Source: Suilimivivens aceti
Lineage (GTDB): Bacteria > Bacillota > Clostridia > Lachnospirales > Lachnospiraceae
Assembly (NCBI RefSeq): GCF_025567405.1
Contig: NZ_JAOQKJ010000010.1
Span: forward strand, 38,184 to 102,183
Length of the DNA stretch: 64,000 bases
Reading direction: 5' to 3'
Of this stretch, positions 16,939 through 25,136 are shown piece by piece. How positions within the stretch are numbered: position 1 is the stretch's first letter; each line of letters begins with the position of its first letter. The position numbers and the translations under genes were made by a program. The notes beneath the pieces are model-generated. The model was not told the DNA's origin. It made no database searches and saw nothing but the letters and a program-made list of their open reading frames with translations.

Positions 16939-18015
16939 TCAGTCATAAATATCCACTTTGATCCTGTCCTCATAGGGCTTTATCAGCTCGTTAACGGCCT
17001 GATAAGCCAGAGAGCGGGAATCTTCTATGATCTCATGGCAGTTTGCCTCTGTGACTTTGTGATCATTCCTGATCATACTGTCACAGATGTACTGGTTGAT
17101 CTCCGGGGAGAAGTGAAGCAGATCCATATAGTTGTCCAGATCTGTTACGATCTCTCTGTCATTCAGGAAATAATACAGTTCCACATTCTCATAAGTAAGA
17201 AGTTTTTCCATGGCCTGTTCCATGTTGTACAGGTAGCTTTCCGTTTCTCCGTTCCGGTAGATATTGTCCCACCAGAGCATGGAATATGGTGGAATGGAAA
17301 TTTTAAATTGTGTTTCAGGGTGGGCCTCGATCTCTGCACAGAGCAGGGCAAGATTTCCGTCAAGCTTATCCTGATAGCAGGTTTCCGGCTTCATGTCTTC
17401 AATGTTCATTTTCCGGATATAAAGTCCCAGGATCATATCCTCATTAAAGGATTTCCACTGAGCCCAGTTGTAGGAGTTCCCCTCGTCGTAGTCACCGGTC
17501 AGTGATTGGGCGATCATGTAGGGGATCTTTTCAAAAAGCACATCCTTATTCAGGAGATATTCAATGTCGTTCAGATGGTTGTCATCATAGAGGTACATAG
17601 GACAGCCGGTGCTTTCAAAGGTAGTGACCGGGTCGGCGCAGAGGGCGGAGGGGTCCAGGTTATAAAAAACATAATTTATCGAATGATCCTGGAAAGCGAT
17701 ATCGAGCAGATAGCAGAGATCTGCGGTAGCGCCATAAGACCGGATCGCCTTGATGGAGGTGCAGTTAAAACCTTCGTCGAACCAGTGATTATTGTAGTTT
17801 TCAGATACAGAAGAACCGGCGATCACGGCATCGTAGTCAAAGTTCTTCAACGAGCCTGCGCACTGGTATTCCTTGTCTGTCAGAACTGCCTTCAGTCCAG
17901 GCAGGGGCTTGTGATACTGATAAAAGGGATCAAATGTCACAACCAGAAGGATACACAATAAAAGTAAAACTGCAGTTCCTGTAAAAAAATATTTCAAAAA
18001 TCTTTTTGCCATCAT
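16939..18015 (-). CDS. Membrane-anchored SGNH/AlgX-AlgJ-like acyltransfer partner
   Basis: Protein of 358 residues, starting at the double ATG 18015/18012 behind AAAAGGA. One N-terminal membrane anchor (residues about 8-28) is followed by an extracellular domain. That domain contains AVIAGSSVSENYNNHWFDE, an SGNH-like Ser block, and PYSMLWWDNIYRN. It lies 10 bases after the MBOAT gene. Such pairs acylate exported polymers, as DltB/DltD and AlgI/AlgJ do. The acceptor here is not known. The stop is 12 bases from the convergent PII gene. Confidence 0.72.
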   Translation of the reverse strand: MMAKRFLKYFFTGTAVLLLLCILLVVTFDPFYQYHKPLPGLKAVLTDKEYQCAGSLKNFDYDAVIAGSSVSENYNNHWFDEGFNCTSIKAIRSYGATADLCYLLDIAFQDHSINYVFYNLDPSALCADPVTTFESTGCPMYLYDDNHLNDIEYLLNKDVLFEKIPYMIAQSLTGDYDEGNSYNWAQWKSFNEDMILGLYIRKMNIEDMKPETCYQDKLDGNLALLCAEIEAHPETQFKISIPPYSMLWWDNIYRNGETESYLYNMEQAMEKLLTYENVELYYFLNDREIVTDLDNYMDLLHFSPEINQYICDSMIRNDHKVTEANCHEIIEDSRSLAYQAVNELIKPYEDRIKVDIYD

Positions 18016-18025
18016 AAAAATCCTT

Positions 18026-19522
18026 TTAAAAATTAAAGTAAATAAAGGTGCTGACCTGAGAGAAGGAAATGATGCACCAGCAGAAGAGAACAACGATCAC
18101 CAGAGAGAATTTTCCGGTCAGGGATTTCTCCTCTACGAGCTGCAGGGCATTTTTCCGGCTGATCAGAACAGCACTGATCACAAGCAGCAGAACAAACAGG
18201 ATCAGGTAGGCAGTGTTCAGCAGGGAAGGCTGGAACAGATTGATCGCCTGTCTGATCAGGTAAAACTCAGGGATATCGAGCTGAGCTGCAATCTTTGTCA
18301 GATATCCGGTAGAACGGAAGGAGAAAAGATTACGGAACATGGTAAAGGCATTTGTCATGCTGTCGCTGCGGAAAAAGAACAGGGACAGATTGAAAAAGGT
18401 AAAGGTAAAGAAAACACCAAGCCATTTTGGAATATAAAATCTGGCTTTTTCTTTTTCGTTGCTGCCTCTGACACCGATCAGATGCAGATTGTCAAATACC
18501 ACAAGAAGTCCCTGCATGGAACCCCATGCCACATAGGTCCAGTTGGCGCCATGCCACAGACCACTTAAGAAAAACACGAGGAAGGTATTGATCAGGGTCC
18601 GCACCTTTCCCTTACGGCTTCCACCAAGGGGAATATACACATACTGGATAAAGAAACGGGACAGGGTGATATGCCATCTCTGCCACAGTTCCTTGACCGT
18701 ACAGGCCTTGTAAGGGGAATTGAAGTTCACCGGCAGCTTGATATTGAACAGAAGACCAAGGCCCATGGCCATATCACTGTAGCCGCTGAAATCAAAATAA
18801 ATTTCGAAGGTATATGCCAGGATCACAAGGAGTGTAGAGGGCGAATCCAGAAAAGCAGTGTTGGTAAAACCATAATTTACAGGGAGAGCGAGAACGTCTG
18901 CCAGCAGTACCTTTTTGGAAAGTCCAAGAGTAAAGAGGGCGATGCCTTTTGCAAAATTCTCCCGATTGAAGCTCCGAAGATGTTTATCGGCAAACTGCGG
19001 CATCATTTCTTTGTAAAGAACAATAGGACCGGCAACAAGCTGTGGGAAAAAGGTAACAAAGGTGACGTAATCAATGAAAGGATAATGTTCAGCCTTATGC
19101 TGGCATCTGTCTACGATGAAGGAAACCTGCTGGAAGGTAAAAAAGCTGATACCAAGAGGCAGCAGGATATTATGCATGGCCACATTTGTATGGAAAACGG
19201 TATTGATGTTTTCAAAGAAGAAATCATAATACTTGAAATAAAATAAAAAGCCCAGATTAAAGGCAAGTCCTGCCAGAAGAAAAATGCGGTCGGACAGCTT
19301 TGTCCTGGAAAACCTGAGCAGGAAGCTGAGCAGATAATTGCCGAGTATGCTGACCAGTATGATACCCAGATAATACGGATTAAAATAGCCGTAGAACCAG
19401 AGTGACATGGCGGCAAGAAAACAGGTGGCGGTCTGATAGAAGCCTCTGCTATTCAGGAAGTACCAGCCAGCCAGTACGAGCGGCAAAAATATAAAGATAA
19501 ATATATAGGAATTAAAAAGCAT
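18026..19522 (-). CDS. MBOAT-family O-acyltransferase (AlgI/DltB-like)
   Basis: Polytopic membrane acyltransferase of 498 residues that probably passes acyl groups across the membrane to a cell-surface polymer. The start is ATG at 19522, with GGAGGA 6 bases upstream; the longer frame lacks support. Family features are LFNSYIFIFIFLP at the N terminus, LPLGISFFTFQQVSFIVD, FDFSGYSDMAMGLGLLFNI, VKELWQRWHITLSRF and the catalytic His in SGLWHGANWTYVAWG. It is co-transcribed with the SGNH partner downstream. Confidence 0.9.
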   Translation of the reverse strand: MLFNSYIFIFIFLPLVLAGWYFLNSRGFYQTATCFLAAMSLWFYGYFNPYYLGIILVSILGNYLLSFLLRFSRTKLSDRIFLLAGLAFNLGFLFYFKYYDFFFENINTVFHTNVAMHNILLPLGISFFTFQQVSFIVDRCQHKAEHYPFIDYVTFVTFFPQLVAGPIVLYKEMMPQFADKHLRSFNRENFAKGIALFTLGLSKKVLLADVLALPVNYGFTNTAFLDSPSTLLVILAYTFEIYFDFSGYSDMAMGLGLLFNIKLPVNFNSPYKACTVKELWQRWHITLSRFFIQYVYIPLGGSRKGKVRTLINTFLVFFLSGLWHGANWTYVAWGSMQGLLVVFDNLHLIGVRGSNEKEKARFYIPKWLGVFFTFTFFNLSLFFFRSDSMTNAFTMFRNLFSFRSTGYLTKIAAQLDIPEFYLIRQAINLFQPSLLNTAYLILFVLLLVISAVLISRKNALQLVEEKSLTGKFSLVIVVLFCWCIISFSQVSTFIYFNF

Positions 19523-19548
19523 AAAATATCCTCCAGAACCTTCGCTAT

Positions 19549-19578
19549 AGTATAGCATGGACCGGCATAATTTGTCTA
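19549..19578 (-). promoter_or_regulatory. Promoter for the MBOAT-SGNH operon
   Basis: On the minus strand TAGACA (19578-19573), an 18-base spacer and TATACT (19554-19549) with an extended TG. It lies about 27 bases upstream of the MBOAT start. Confidence 0.6.
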
Positions 19579-19629
19579 ATGCATGGAAATACTGTGAACG
19601 GAAAGAAATAAGAAAAGAGGGTACACAAA

Positions 19630-20244
19630 ATGGGTAAATACTGGTTCATGGTACTTTTGTTTTTGGGTGTTACGGCAATAGGCTGTCAGGGTGATCATAC
19701 CGGAGAGGACAGCCGGGCCTATGCAGAGGATGAAGCCGGGAGTGAAGCGGTAAATACACTGGTTTCAGGCAGTAAATACAGGATCGTCACAGATGTCATG
19801 GAGCTGCGTGACAGTGTGGAAGGGATCCTTTTGCAGGATTACTGGCCAGATACAATGCTTACGGAGGAAGAATTCGCGGAACGGACCGGCATATCAGAAA
19901 GTATGTACGACTGCTTTCTGGCAGAATACCAGCGTTCTGAAGCAGGAGTGGATATGCTTATACTGGTGAAGGCAAAGGAAGACTATGTGGAGGATGTGGA
20001 AACGTATCTGAATGATTACAGGGAGGTTCTGCTGAACATTTATGAAAAACAGCCCATGGATGAGGCAAAGATCTTTGCCTCCCGAATTGAAACTATTGGA
20101 AATTATGTCTGCTTTGTGCAGCTTGGAGCAAATATCAGTGATCTGAAGGATTCCGGACGAGAGGAAATGGTACGCCGCTGTCAGGAAGAAAATGAGAGAG
20201 CGATCGATATGATGGAGAGAAAAATTGCCCTGTTCGAGGATTAG
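19630..20244 (+). CDS. DUF4358-type lipoprotein
   Basis: Predicted surface lipoprotein of 204 residues. Signal peptide with Cys19 in the lipobox AIGC, then an acidic linker and a mixed alpha/beta domain of about 130 residues. That domain resembles DUF4358 (LLQDYWPDTMLTEEEF, AEYQRSEAGVDMLILVKAKED). It is divergent from the MBOAT/SGNH operon, a neighbourhood common for such proteins, so a role in polymer acylation is plausible but unproven. Its stop forms part of a 9-base stem (20241-20249/20254-20262) shared with the convergent murG stop. Confidence 0.65.
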   Translation: MGKYWFMVLLFLGVTAIGCQGDHTGEDSRAYAEDEAGSEAVNTLVSGSKYRIVTDVMELRDSVEGILLQDYWPDTMLTEEEFAERTGISESMYDCFLAEYQRSEAGVDMLILVKAKEDYVEDVETYLNDYREVLLNIYEKQPMDEAKIFASRIETIGNYVCFVQLGANISDLKDSGREEMVRRCQEENERAIDMMERKIALFED

Positions 20245-20251
20245 CCGCTTT

Positions 20252-21334
20252 TCAGCGGTTAACGGTTTCCTCGATCAGGTCAGTAATGGCTTTTACGGCA
20301 TGGAGCTGATTGCTCCTGCTCATGGCCTCAATATAGGTCTGTCTTGTAAAGTAGAGCTCTGTTATTTTTTCTGTAAGAAGGGCAGGAGAAAGATCATCAT
20401 CATTCATGACCATGCTGTACCCCTGGGCTTCAAAGGATCTGGCATTGAGGATCTGGTCACCTCTGCTGCTGGCTGCAGGAAGGGGGATCAGGAGGTTCGG
20501 TTTCCTTAGGGCAAGCAGCTCACAGATGGAATTGGCGCCGGCTCTGGAAATGACTACGTCTGCAAGGGCAAAGAGATCCTTCAGCTCTGCCTTTACATAT
20601 TCAAACTGCACATAGCCTTCTGTATGAAGCAGCATATTATCAATTTTATCCTTGCCGCAGATATGGACGATCTGGAAATCCTTTAACAGCTCCGGGAGTG
20701 CGTCCCGTACGGTTTTGTTGATGGAAGCGGCGCCAAGACTTCCGCCTATTACAAGGATGACAGGCTTGTTGGCTGTAAAGCCGCAGATATCAAGAGCAGC
20801 AACCTTATCACCCTTCAGCAGTTCCTCACGGATCGGGGAGCCGGTCAGGACAGCTTTGCTTTCAGGAAGGGCAGATACCGTCTCCGGGAAGTTGCAGCAT
20901 ACCTTTCTGGCAACCGGGATACACAGCTTATTGGCAAGGCCCGGTGTCATATCGGATTCATGGATGATACAGGGAATGTGCAGAGTTGCAGCTGCCCTTA
21001 CGACAGGTACGCTGACGAAACCGCCTTTGGAAAAGACAATGTCGGGACGGATCCTCTTCAGATGATCTCTGGCCTGTACAAAGCCCTTGATGACACGGAA
21101 GGGGTCAGTCAGATTTTTCATATCCAGATAGCGCCTGAACTTGCCGGTCGCAATTCCATAGTAAGGGATATTAAAATCTGTGATCAGCTTCTTCTCAATT
21201 CCGTCATAGGAGCCAATATAGGATATTTCATAACCCAGCTCCTTCAGATGGGGAATCAGCGCAATATTGGGGGTAACGTGCCCGGCGGTTCCACCGCCTG
21301 TCAGCACGATTTTTTTGATTTCTGTATCGCTCAT
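20252..21334 (-). CDS. murG: UDP-GlcNAc:lipid I GlcNAc transferase MurG
   Basis: Adds GlcNAc to undecaprenyl-PP-MurNAc-pentapeptide at the inner membrane face to make lipid II. It is 360 residues from the ATG at 21334, with AGGAGG 6 bases upstream. GT28 signatures are IVLTGGGTAGHVTPNIAL at the N terminus, FSKGGFVSVPVVRAA, VIGGSLGAASIN and VISRAGANSICELLALRKPNLLIPL. It stands alone, outside any division/cell-wall cluster within the window. Confidence 0.95.
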   Translation of the reverse strand: MSDTEIKKIVLTGGGTAGHVTPNIALIPHLKELGYEISYIGSYDGIEKKLITDFNIPYYGIATGKFRRYLDMKNLTDPFRVIKGFVQARDHLKRIRPDIVFSKGGFVSVPVVRAAATLHIPCIIHESDMTPGLANKLCIPVARKVCCNFPETVSALPESKAVLTGSPIREELLKGDKVAALDICGFTANKPVILVIGGSLGAASINKTVRDALPELLKDFQIVHICGKDKIDNMLLHTEGYVQFEYVKAELKDLFALADVVISRAGANSICELLALRKPNLLIPLPAASSRGDQILNARSFEAQGYSMVMNDDDLSPALLTEKITELYFTRQTYIEAMSRSNQLHAVKAITDLIEETVNR

Positions 21335-21347
21335 GAGAGCCTCCTGT

Positions 21348-21596
21348 TTATTGATTGCCGTTTTTGATCTCTTCCAGTGCCCTGGCGAGCTGGTCAGGAC
21401 AGGAGGTTGGTTTGAAACCACAGCGGATTCCCTTCAGCTTACTGATGGCATCATCAATCTTCATACCTTCTACAAGGTGGGAAATTCCCTGAAGATTTCC
21501 GTTGCAGCCGCCATAGAACTGTACAAATTTAATAATTCCGTCCTCTACCTCTACATCAATAGAAGTGGAACAGGTTCCTTTTGTCTGATATTTCAT
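21348..21596 (-). CDS. TSCPD-domain protein (TIGR03905-like)
   Basis: Small protein of 82 residues, start at 21596 with AAAGGTGG 8 bases upstream. It carries conserved cysteines: CSTSIDVEV, FYGGCNGNLQG, GIRCGFKPTSCPDQLARAL. The terminal TSCPD motif and length match the stand-alone TSCPD family found in clostridia. The same fold occurs at the C terminus of some ribonucleotide reductases. Function is unknown; the cysteine spacing suggests metal or Fe-S binding. It lies 13 bases upstream of murG on the same strand. Confidence 0.8.
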   Translation of the reverse strand: MKYQTKGTCSTSIDVEVEDGIIKFVQFYGGCNGNLQGISHLVEGMKIDDAISKLKGIRCGFKPTSCPDQLARALEEIKNGNQ

Positions 21597-21750
21597 AATA
21601 AGTACCACCTTTCTGATAAAGTATTATACCCAATGATCTGCAATTTTTAAAGTAGCATGTAAGAATTTGTCGAGAAATGGTGATGCATTTATGCACCGCT
21701 TTGCAGACAGCAATTATATAATAGAAGAAGAATTTTTAAGGAGGAATGTT

Positions 21751-22404
21751 ATGTTGTACTCATTATGGAAATATAAACTGTTACTGTTTCTGATCATCTT
21801 ATTCTTTGTCTGTAGTATTATATGCCAGATCGTTCCGGGAGTGATCCTTTCCCGTCTCCTTGAGGAAACAGAGAATATGGCATCTACTAAGAACCGACCG
21901 TTGAAACAGTGCAGGCTGAAATATATCAATTGTTGTCAGTTAAACGGAAGGGTAGTCAATACTGGCGTTTTTGTGGACAGGTTTATTAGAAAGCTCACCT
22001 TTTCAGGGATTTCTCTGAACAGGATAAGCAATATGGCAGGACAGATGATGATGCTTTCCATACTGGTCACAGGGATCTGTGTCTGCCGGTGTCTTTCAGC
22101 GGGTGGGACTCTGTTTCAGATTATTCCCTATTATGTGATCAGTATACTGGAGCTTTATCTCTATTTTACACTTTCTGGAGCGGTAGATATAGCAGGACGG
22201 AAGGAAGCCCTGAAAATAGAGCTTACGGATTATCTGGAGAATCATCTGATGCCAAGACTGCAGGAAACGATGGAGGAAGAAAGCAGGGAAAAAGAGAAGC
22301 GGCCAGCAGATACAGAAGAATCTGTACAGGAGGAGAACAGGCTTGATCTGTCACAGATACGCAGGGATGAACTGGAGGAGCTTCTGCGGGAACTGATAGG
22401 ATAG
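21751..22404 (+). CDS. Hypothetical membrane-anchored protein
   Basis: Unrecognised protein of 217 residues. The start at 21751 follows AAGGAGGA; a longer frame from 21667 lacks support. Residues about 8-35 form a membrane segment, two further hydrophobic stretches lie near 97-115 and 122-147, and the last 70 residues are strongly charged (EESREKEKRPAD, RRDELEELLRELIG). It is not obviously operonic with murG (opposite strand). No function can be assigned. Confidence 0.65.
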   Translation: MLYSLWKYKLLLFLIILFFVCSIICQIVPGVILSRLLEETENMASTKNRPLKQCRLKYINCCQLNGRVVNTGVFVDRFIRKLTFSGISLNRISNMAGQMMMLSILVTGICVCRCLSAGGTLFQIIPYYVISILELYLYFTLSGAVDIAGRKEALKIELTDYLENHLMPRLQETMEEESREKEKRPADTEESVQEENRLDLSQIRRDELEELLRELIG

Positions 22405-22448
22405 AAGTGCTGACATATATTTTACATGCAGAAGCAGCAGACCGGGTG

Positions 22449-22476
22449 TTTGACTTTTGGGGCAGGATTTTATACT
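22449..22476 (+). promoter_or_regulatory. Possible promoter before the HAD phosphatase
   Basis: TTTGAC at 22449-22454 and TATACT at 22471-22476, 16 bases apart, about 38 bases ahead of the start. The -35 element is imperfect, so this is tentative. Confidence 0.4.
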
Positions 22477-22513
22477 ATTAGAGCAGAGTACAAAAGAAAA
22501 GGCGGCTCATCAC

Positions 22514-23341
22514 ATGTCTGTAAAATGTATTGCCCTGGATATGGACAGAACGACATTAAATGCACAGGGAATGTTGTCGGAAGAAAATAGAAAAGCGATA
22601 TGCTTTGCTATTGAAAAGGGGGTTCACGTGGTCATAGCAAGTGGACGTGCTTTTTCCTCTCTGCCCGGGGAAGTGACAGGGATTCCCGGAATTGAATATG
22701 CGGTCACCTGTAACGGGGCAGAGGTTTATGAAATTTCCACAGGGAAATGTCTGAAGAGCTCCTGTCTTTCACCGGAAAGTGTGGAAAGGATCCTTTCACT
22801 GACAGAGAAAGGTGACGTGACATACGAAGGCTTTATCCGGGGAAAAGCCTTTGCCGGAGAGAAATATGTGAAGGATCCGGTACGCTTTGGAGCGACCAGG
22901 CAGGCGGTTGATTATGTGCAGAGAACCAGACAGATGGAGCCGGATATCAGGGCATTTCTGCTTTCCCATAAAGAAGAGCTGAACAGCATGGATATTATCG
23001 TGAAAAATGAGGATGTCAAGGAAGCCATCTGGGCGCTTCTGGAAAAAGAGGTTCCGGATATTTACATTACATCCTCAATAGTACAGCTTATAGAAATCTC
23101 TTCATTATACAGTGGAAAGCACAATGGAGTCAGATTTATTGCAGATCAGCTTGGCCTGTCCATGGAGGAAGTGGCAGCCTTTGGCGATGCGGACAATGAC
23201 GCGGATATGCTGAAAGAGGCAGGAGTTGGAATTGCCGTAGGGAATGCTTCTGGGCTGGCTATGGAAGCGGCAGATATGGTCGTGCCCCATCATGACAGAG
23301 ATGGTGTGGCAGCAGGGATCTATCAGCTGCTTGGTAAATGA
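22514..23341 (+). CDS. Cof-type HAD-IIB phosphatase
   Basis: Sugar-phosphate-type phosphatase of 275 residues, start at 22514. The HAD motif I is ALDMDRTTLN (nucleophile Asp and acid/base Asp; Arg where Gly is usual: DMDGTL to DMDRTT). Motif II is VIASGRAFSS and motif IV is FGDADNDADML. The cap region in the middle is type IIB. Substrate is unknown. It is followed 15 bases later by a UPF0340 gene in the same orientation. Confidence 0.85.
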   Translation: MSVKCIALDMDRTTLNAQGMLSEENRKAICFAIEKGVHVVIASGRAFSSLPGEVTGIPGIEYAVTCNGAEVYEISTGKCLKSSCLSPESVERILSLTEKGDVTYEGFIRGKAFAGEKYVKDPVRFGATRQAVDYVQRTRQMEPDIRAFLLSHKEELNSMDIIVKNEDVKEAIWALLEKEVPDIYITSSIVQLIEISSLYSGKHNGVRFIADQLGLSMEEVAAFGDADNDADMLKEAGVGIAVGNASGLAMEAADMVVPHHDRDGVAAGIYQLLGK

Positions 23342-23356
23342 AGGAGGAACGGATAT

Positions 23357-23950
23357 ATGGCAGCAAAAGGGATGGCAGACAGAAAAATGACAGCTTCCTT
23401 TCTGGAGGAAGTAAAAGAGGAAGCCGGCAGGGCAACAGAGCAGCTGCTCCTGCAGGCGAAAACAGAGCCGGGAGATATTCTGATCGTTGGCTGTTCTTCC
23501 AGTGAGATTGTGGGAGAGCGGATCGGAACCTTTTCCAGCGTGGAGACGGCACAGGCGGTCTTTGAAGGAATCTATGAGATAACACAGGCACATGGGCTGT
23601 TTCTGGCAGCACAGTGCTGTGAGCATCTGAACCGTGCAGTGATCGTGGAAAAGGAACTGATGAAACGGGATCATCTGACCAGAGTAAATGTCGTACCAAA
23701 GCCCAAGGCCGGCGGATCCTTTGGAACTACTGCCTATCAGCAGTTTAAGGAGCCTGTGGCAGTAGAAAAGATCACAGCACAGGCTGGTATGGATATTGGG
23801 GATACCCTGATTGGTATGCATCTGCAGCCGGTGGCAGTACCCGTAAGAATAGAAGTGAAACAGATCGGAAATGCTCATCTGGTATGTGCCAGAACACGGA
23901 CGAAGTTCGTAGGCGGTAGCAGGGCAGTATATGATGAGGCGCTTTTGTAA
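23357..23950 (+). CDS. UPF0340/TIGR01440 family protein
   Basis: Protein of 197 residues of the UPF0340 (DUF436, YwlG-like) family, function unknown. Diagnostic stretches are GDILIVGCSSSEIVGERIGT, AAQCCEHLNRA, RVNVVPKPKAGGSFGTTAY and DIGDTLIGMHLQPVAVPVR. AAGGAGGAA precedes the start. The gene ends inside a strong terminator hairpin. Confidence 0.9.
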   Translation: MAAKGMADRKMTASFLEEVKEEAGRATEQLLLQAKTEPGDILIVGCSSSEIVGERIGTFSSVETAQAVFEGIYEITQAHGLFLAAQCCEHLNRAVIVEKELMKRDHLTRVNVVPKPKAGGSFGTTAYQQFKEPVAVEKITAQAGMDIGDTLIGMHLQPVAVPVRIEVKQIGNAHLVCARTRTKFVGGSRAVYDEALL

Positions 23951-23963
23951 GCGCCTCTATTTT
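23936..23963. terminator. Intrinsic terminator shared by convergent genes
   Basis: GAGGCGCTT (23936-23944), loop TTGT, AAGCGCCTC (23949-23957), then a T-rich run. The hairpin spans the stop codons of both the UPF0340 gene and the minus-strand nuclease gene. Confidence 0.8.
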
Positions 23964-24766
23964 TCTGCCAGCAGCTTCTTTAATGCAGCGATTTCAGCAT
24001 CCTTTTGAGCAAGCAATTCTTCCTGTGCCTCAATCTTCTCCTGAATGCCCTTCATTCTCCGGTAGTAATCTTCTCTGGCCTGGCACTGCAGGCGTACCTT
24101 TTCCTCCTGTGTCAGATGATAGACAGTTTCTGAAGCTTCTTTTAAATATTCATTGTTTTGAGAAAGCATATGCAGTTCCTCCCAGGTTCTGGCTTTGAAG
24201 AGGGAAGCCCAGAAGTCGATATGACAGGCCTTATCCTCATCAGTTGCTAAGTGTATCTGCGTTAAGTCTAACACAGACAGCTGCAGTTTGTCACTATAAA
24301 CAGTATGATTTTTTACATTCAAAAGTTTATAGGTGGCATAAAATTCCGGATGCTCTGGAAACAGTGTGAAATTCAGAAGACCGATCTGGATGGCAGGCTT
24401 CACCGATTCGTAGCTCTGTCCAGCAGAAAGCTGATCAAATTCCCGGCAGAGGTAGCTTAAGGAGCGCTCCGGTCAGTTATGTTCATTAATGACCTGCATT
24501 TCCAGGTTGATCAGGGTATTCTGGTTAAGAACTACCCGGATATCAAGGAAAAAGGTCTTATCACTGGTAGATTCGCCAAGTACGATAGGATTCGTAATCT
24601 CCACGGAAGAAATTTCTGATGGAGAAAGGTGGAGCAGCGAGGCAATGAGGCCGGTAAGTACCTTGTTGTTTCGCTGCAGAAGAGCACGGAACAGGTAGTC
24701 ATTGGTCATAGGGATGGTGAGAGCACCACGTTCCGGGAGCTGGAAGTTGTTTTGATTGTCAGACAT
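23957..24766 (-). pseudogene. PD-(D/E)XK transposase/Rpn-like nuclease interrupted by in-frame TGA
   Basis: Two collinear pieces in the same frame form one 270-codon gene broken only by TGA at 24475-24473 (codon 98). Homologues usually have Trp there (NWPERSL), so a TGG-to-TGA change is the simplest explanation. The N-terminal piece has MTNDYLFRALLQRNNKVLTG and the nuclease core with FFLDIRVVLNQ and INLEMQV. The C-terminal piece carries LCREFDQL, LLNFTLFPEHPEFYATYKLL and a terminal coiled coil of KDAEIAALKKLL. The start at 24766 follows AGGAGG. It belongs to the PDDEXK_2/Rpn group tied to recombination. Read-through cannot be excluded. Confidence 0.82.
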
Positions 24767-25052
24767 GAAAATAAGATCCTCCTTAGAATGGTGTGAAAAG
24801 TAATAAGCGAAAATATCCGGTGAAAACCGGAAGGATGTTCCAAAAGGAACAAGAGTGAAATTGAAATAATTCTTCTGTGTTGAATGCAGTATATCAGCCA
24901 GCTCTATATCGTGCAAGTAGAAAAAAATTGCTGCACCGGGAAGCATAAACAGTCAGATATACAGTTTTTATACAAGAGGATGTAGGAAAGAACGGAAGGA
25001 GATCAAGATTTTGTATTGTGCAATCTGCCAGTCCGGTAAAAATGCAGAAATC

Positions 25053-25081
25053 TTGAAAAAATCGATATTCTCTGATACACT
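25053..25081 (+). promoter_or_regulatory. Promoter of pgi
   Basis: TTGAAA at 25053-25058, a 17-base spacer and TACACT at 25076-25081 with an extended TG at 25073-25074. The start codon lies about 56 bases downstream behind AAAAGGAG. The rest of the gap between the nuclease gene and pgi shows no gene. Confidence 0.65.
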
Positions 25082-25136
25082 AGAAAAGATTTAAAGGGAA
25101 AGTTTTATCAATATAATAATAAAAGGAGTGTATATT

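Noticed and set aside
20241..20262. Hairpin TTAGCCGCT/AGCGGTTAA as a terminator between the DUF4358 gene and murG
   Set aside because: The stem is good but there is no T-run on either strand, so termination is not supported; it is mentioned only in the gene entry.
21667..21674. TTGTCGAG, one mismatch from a Spo0A box
   Set aside because: A single degenerate 8-base match, about 43 bases from the nearest -10-like sequence, is expected by chance in AT-rich DNA.
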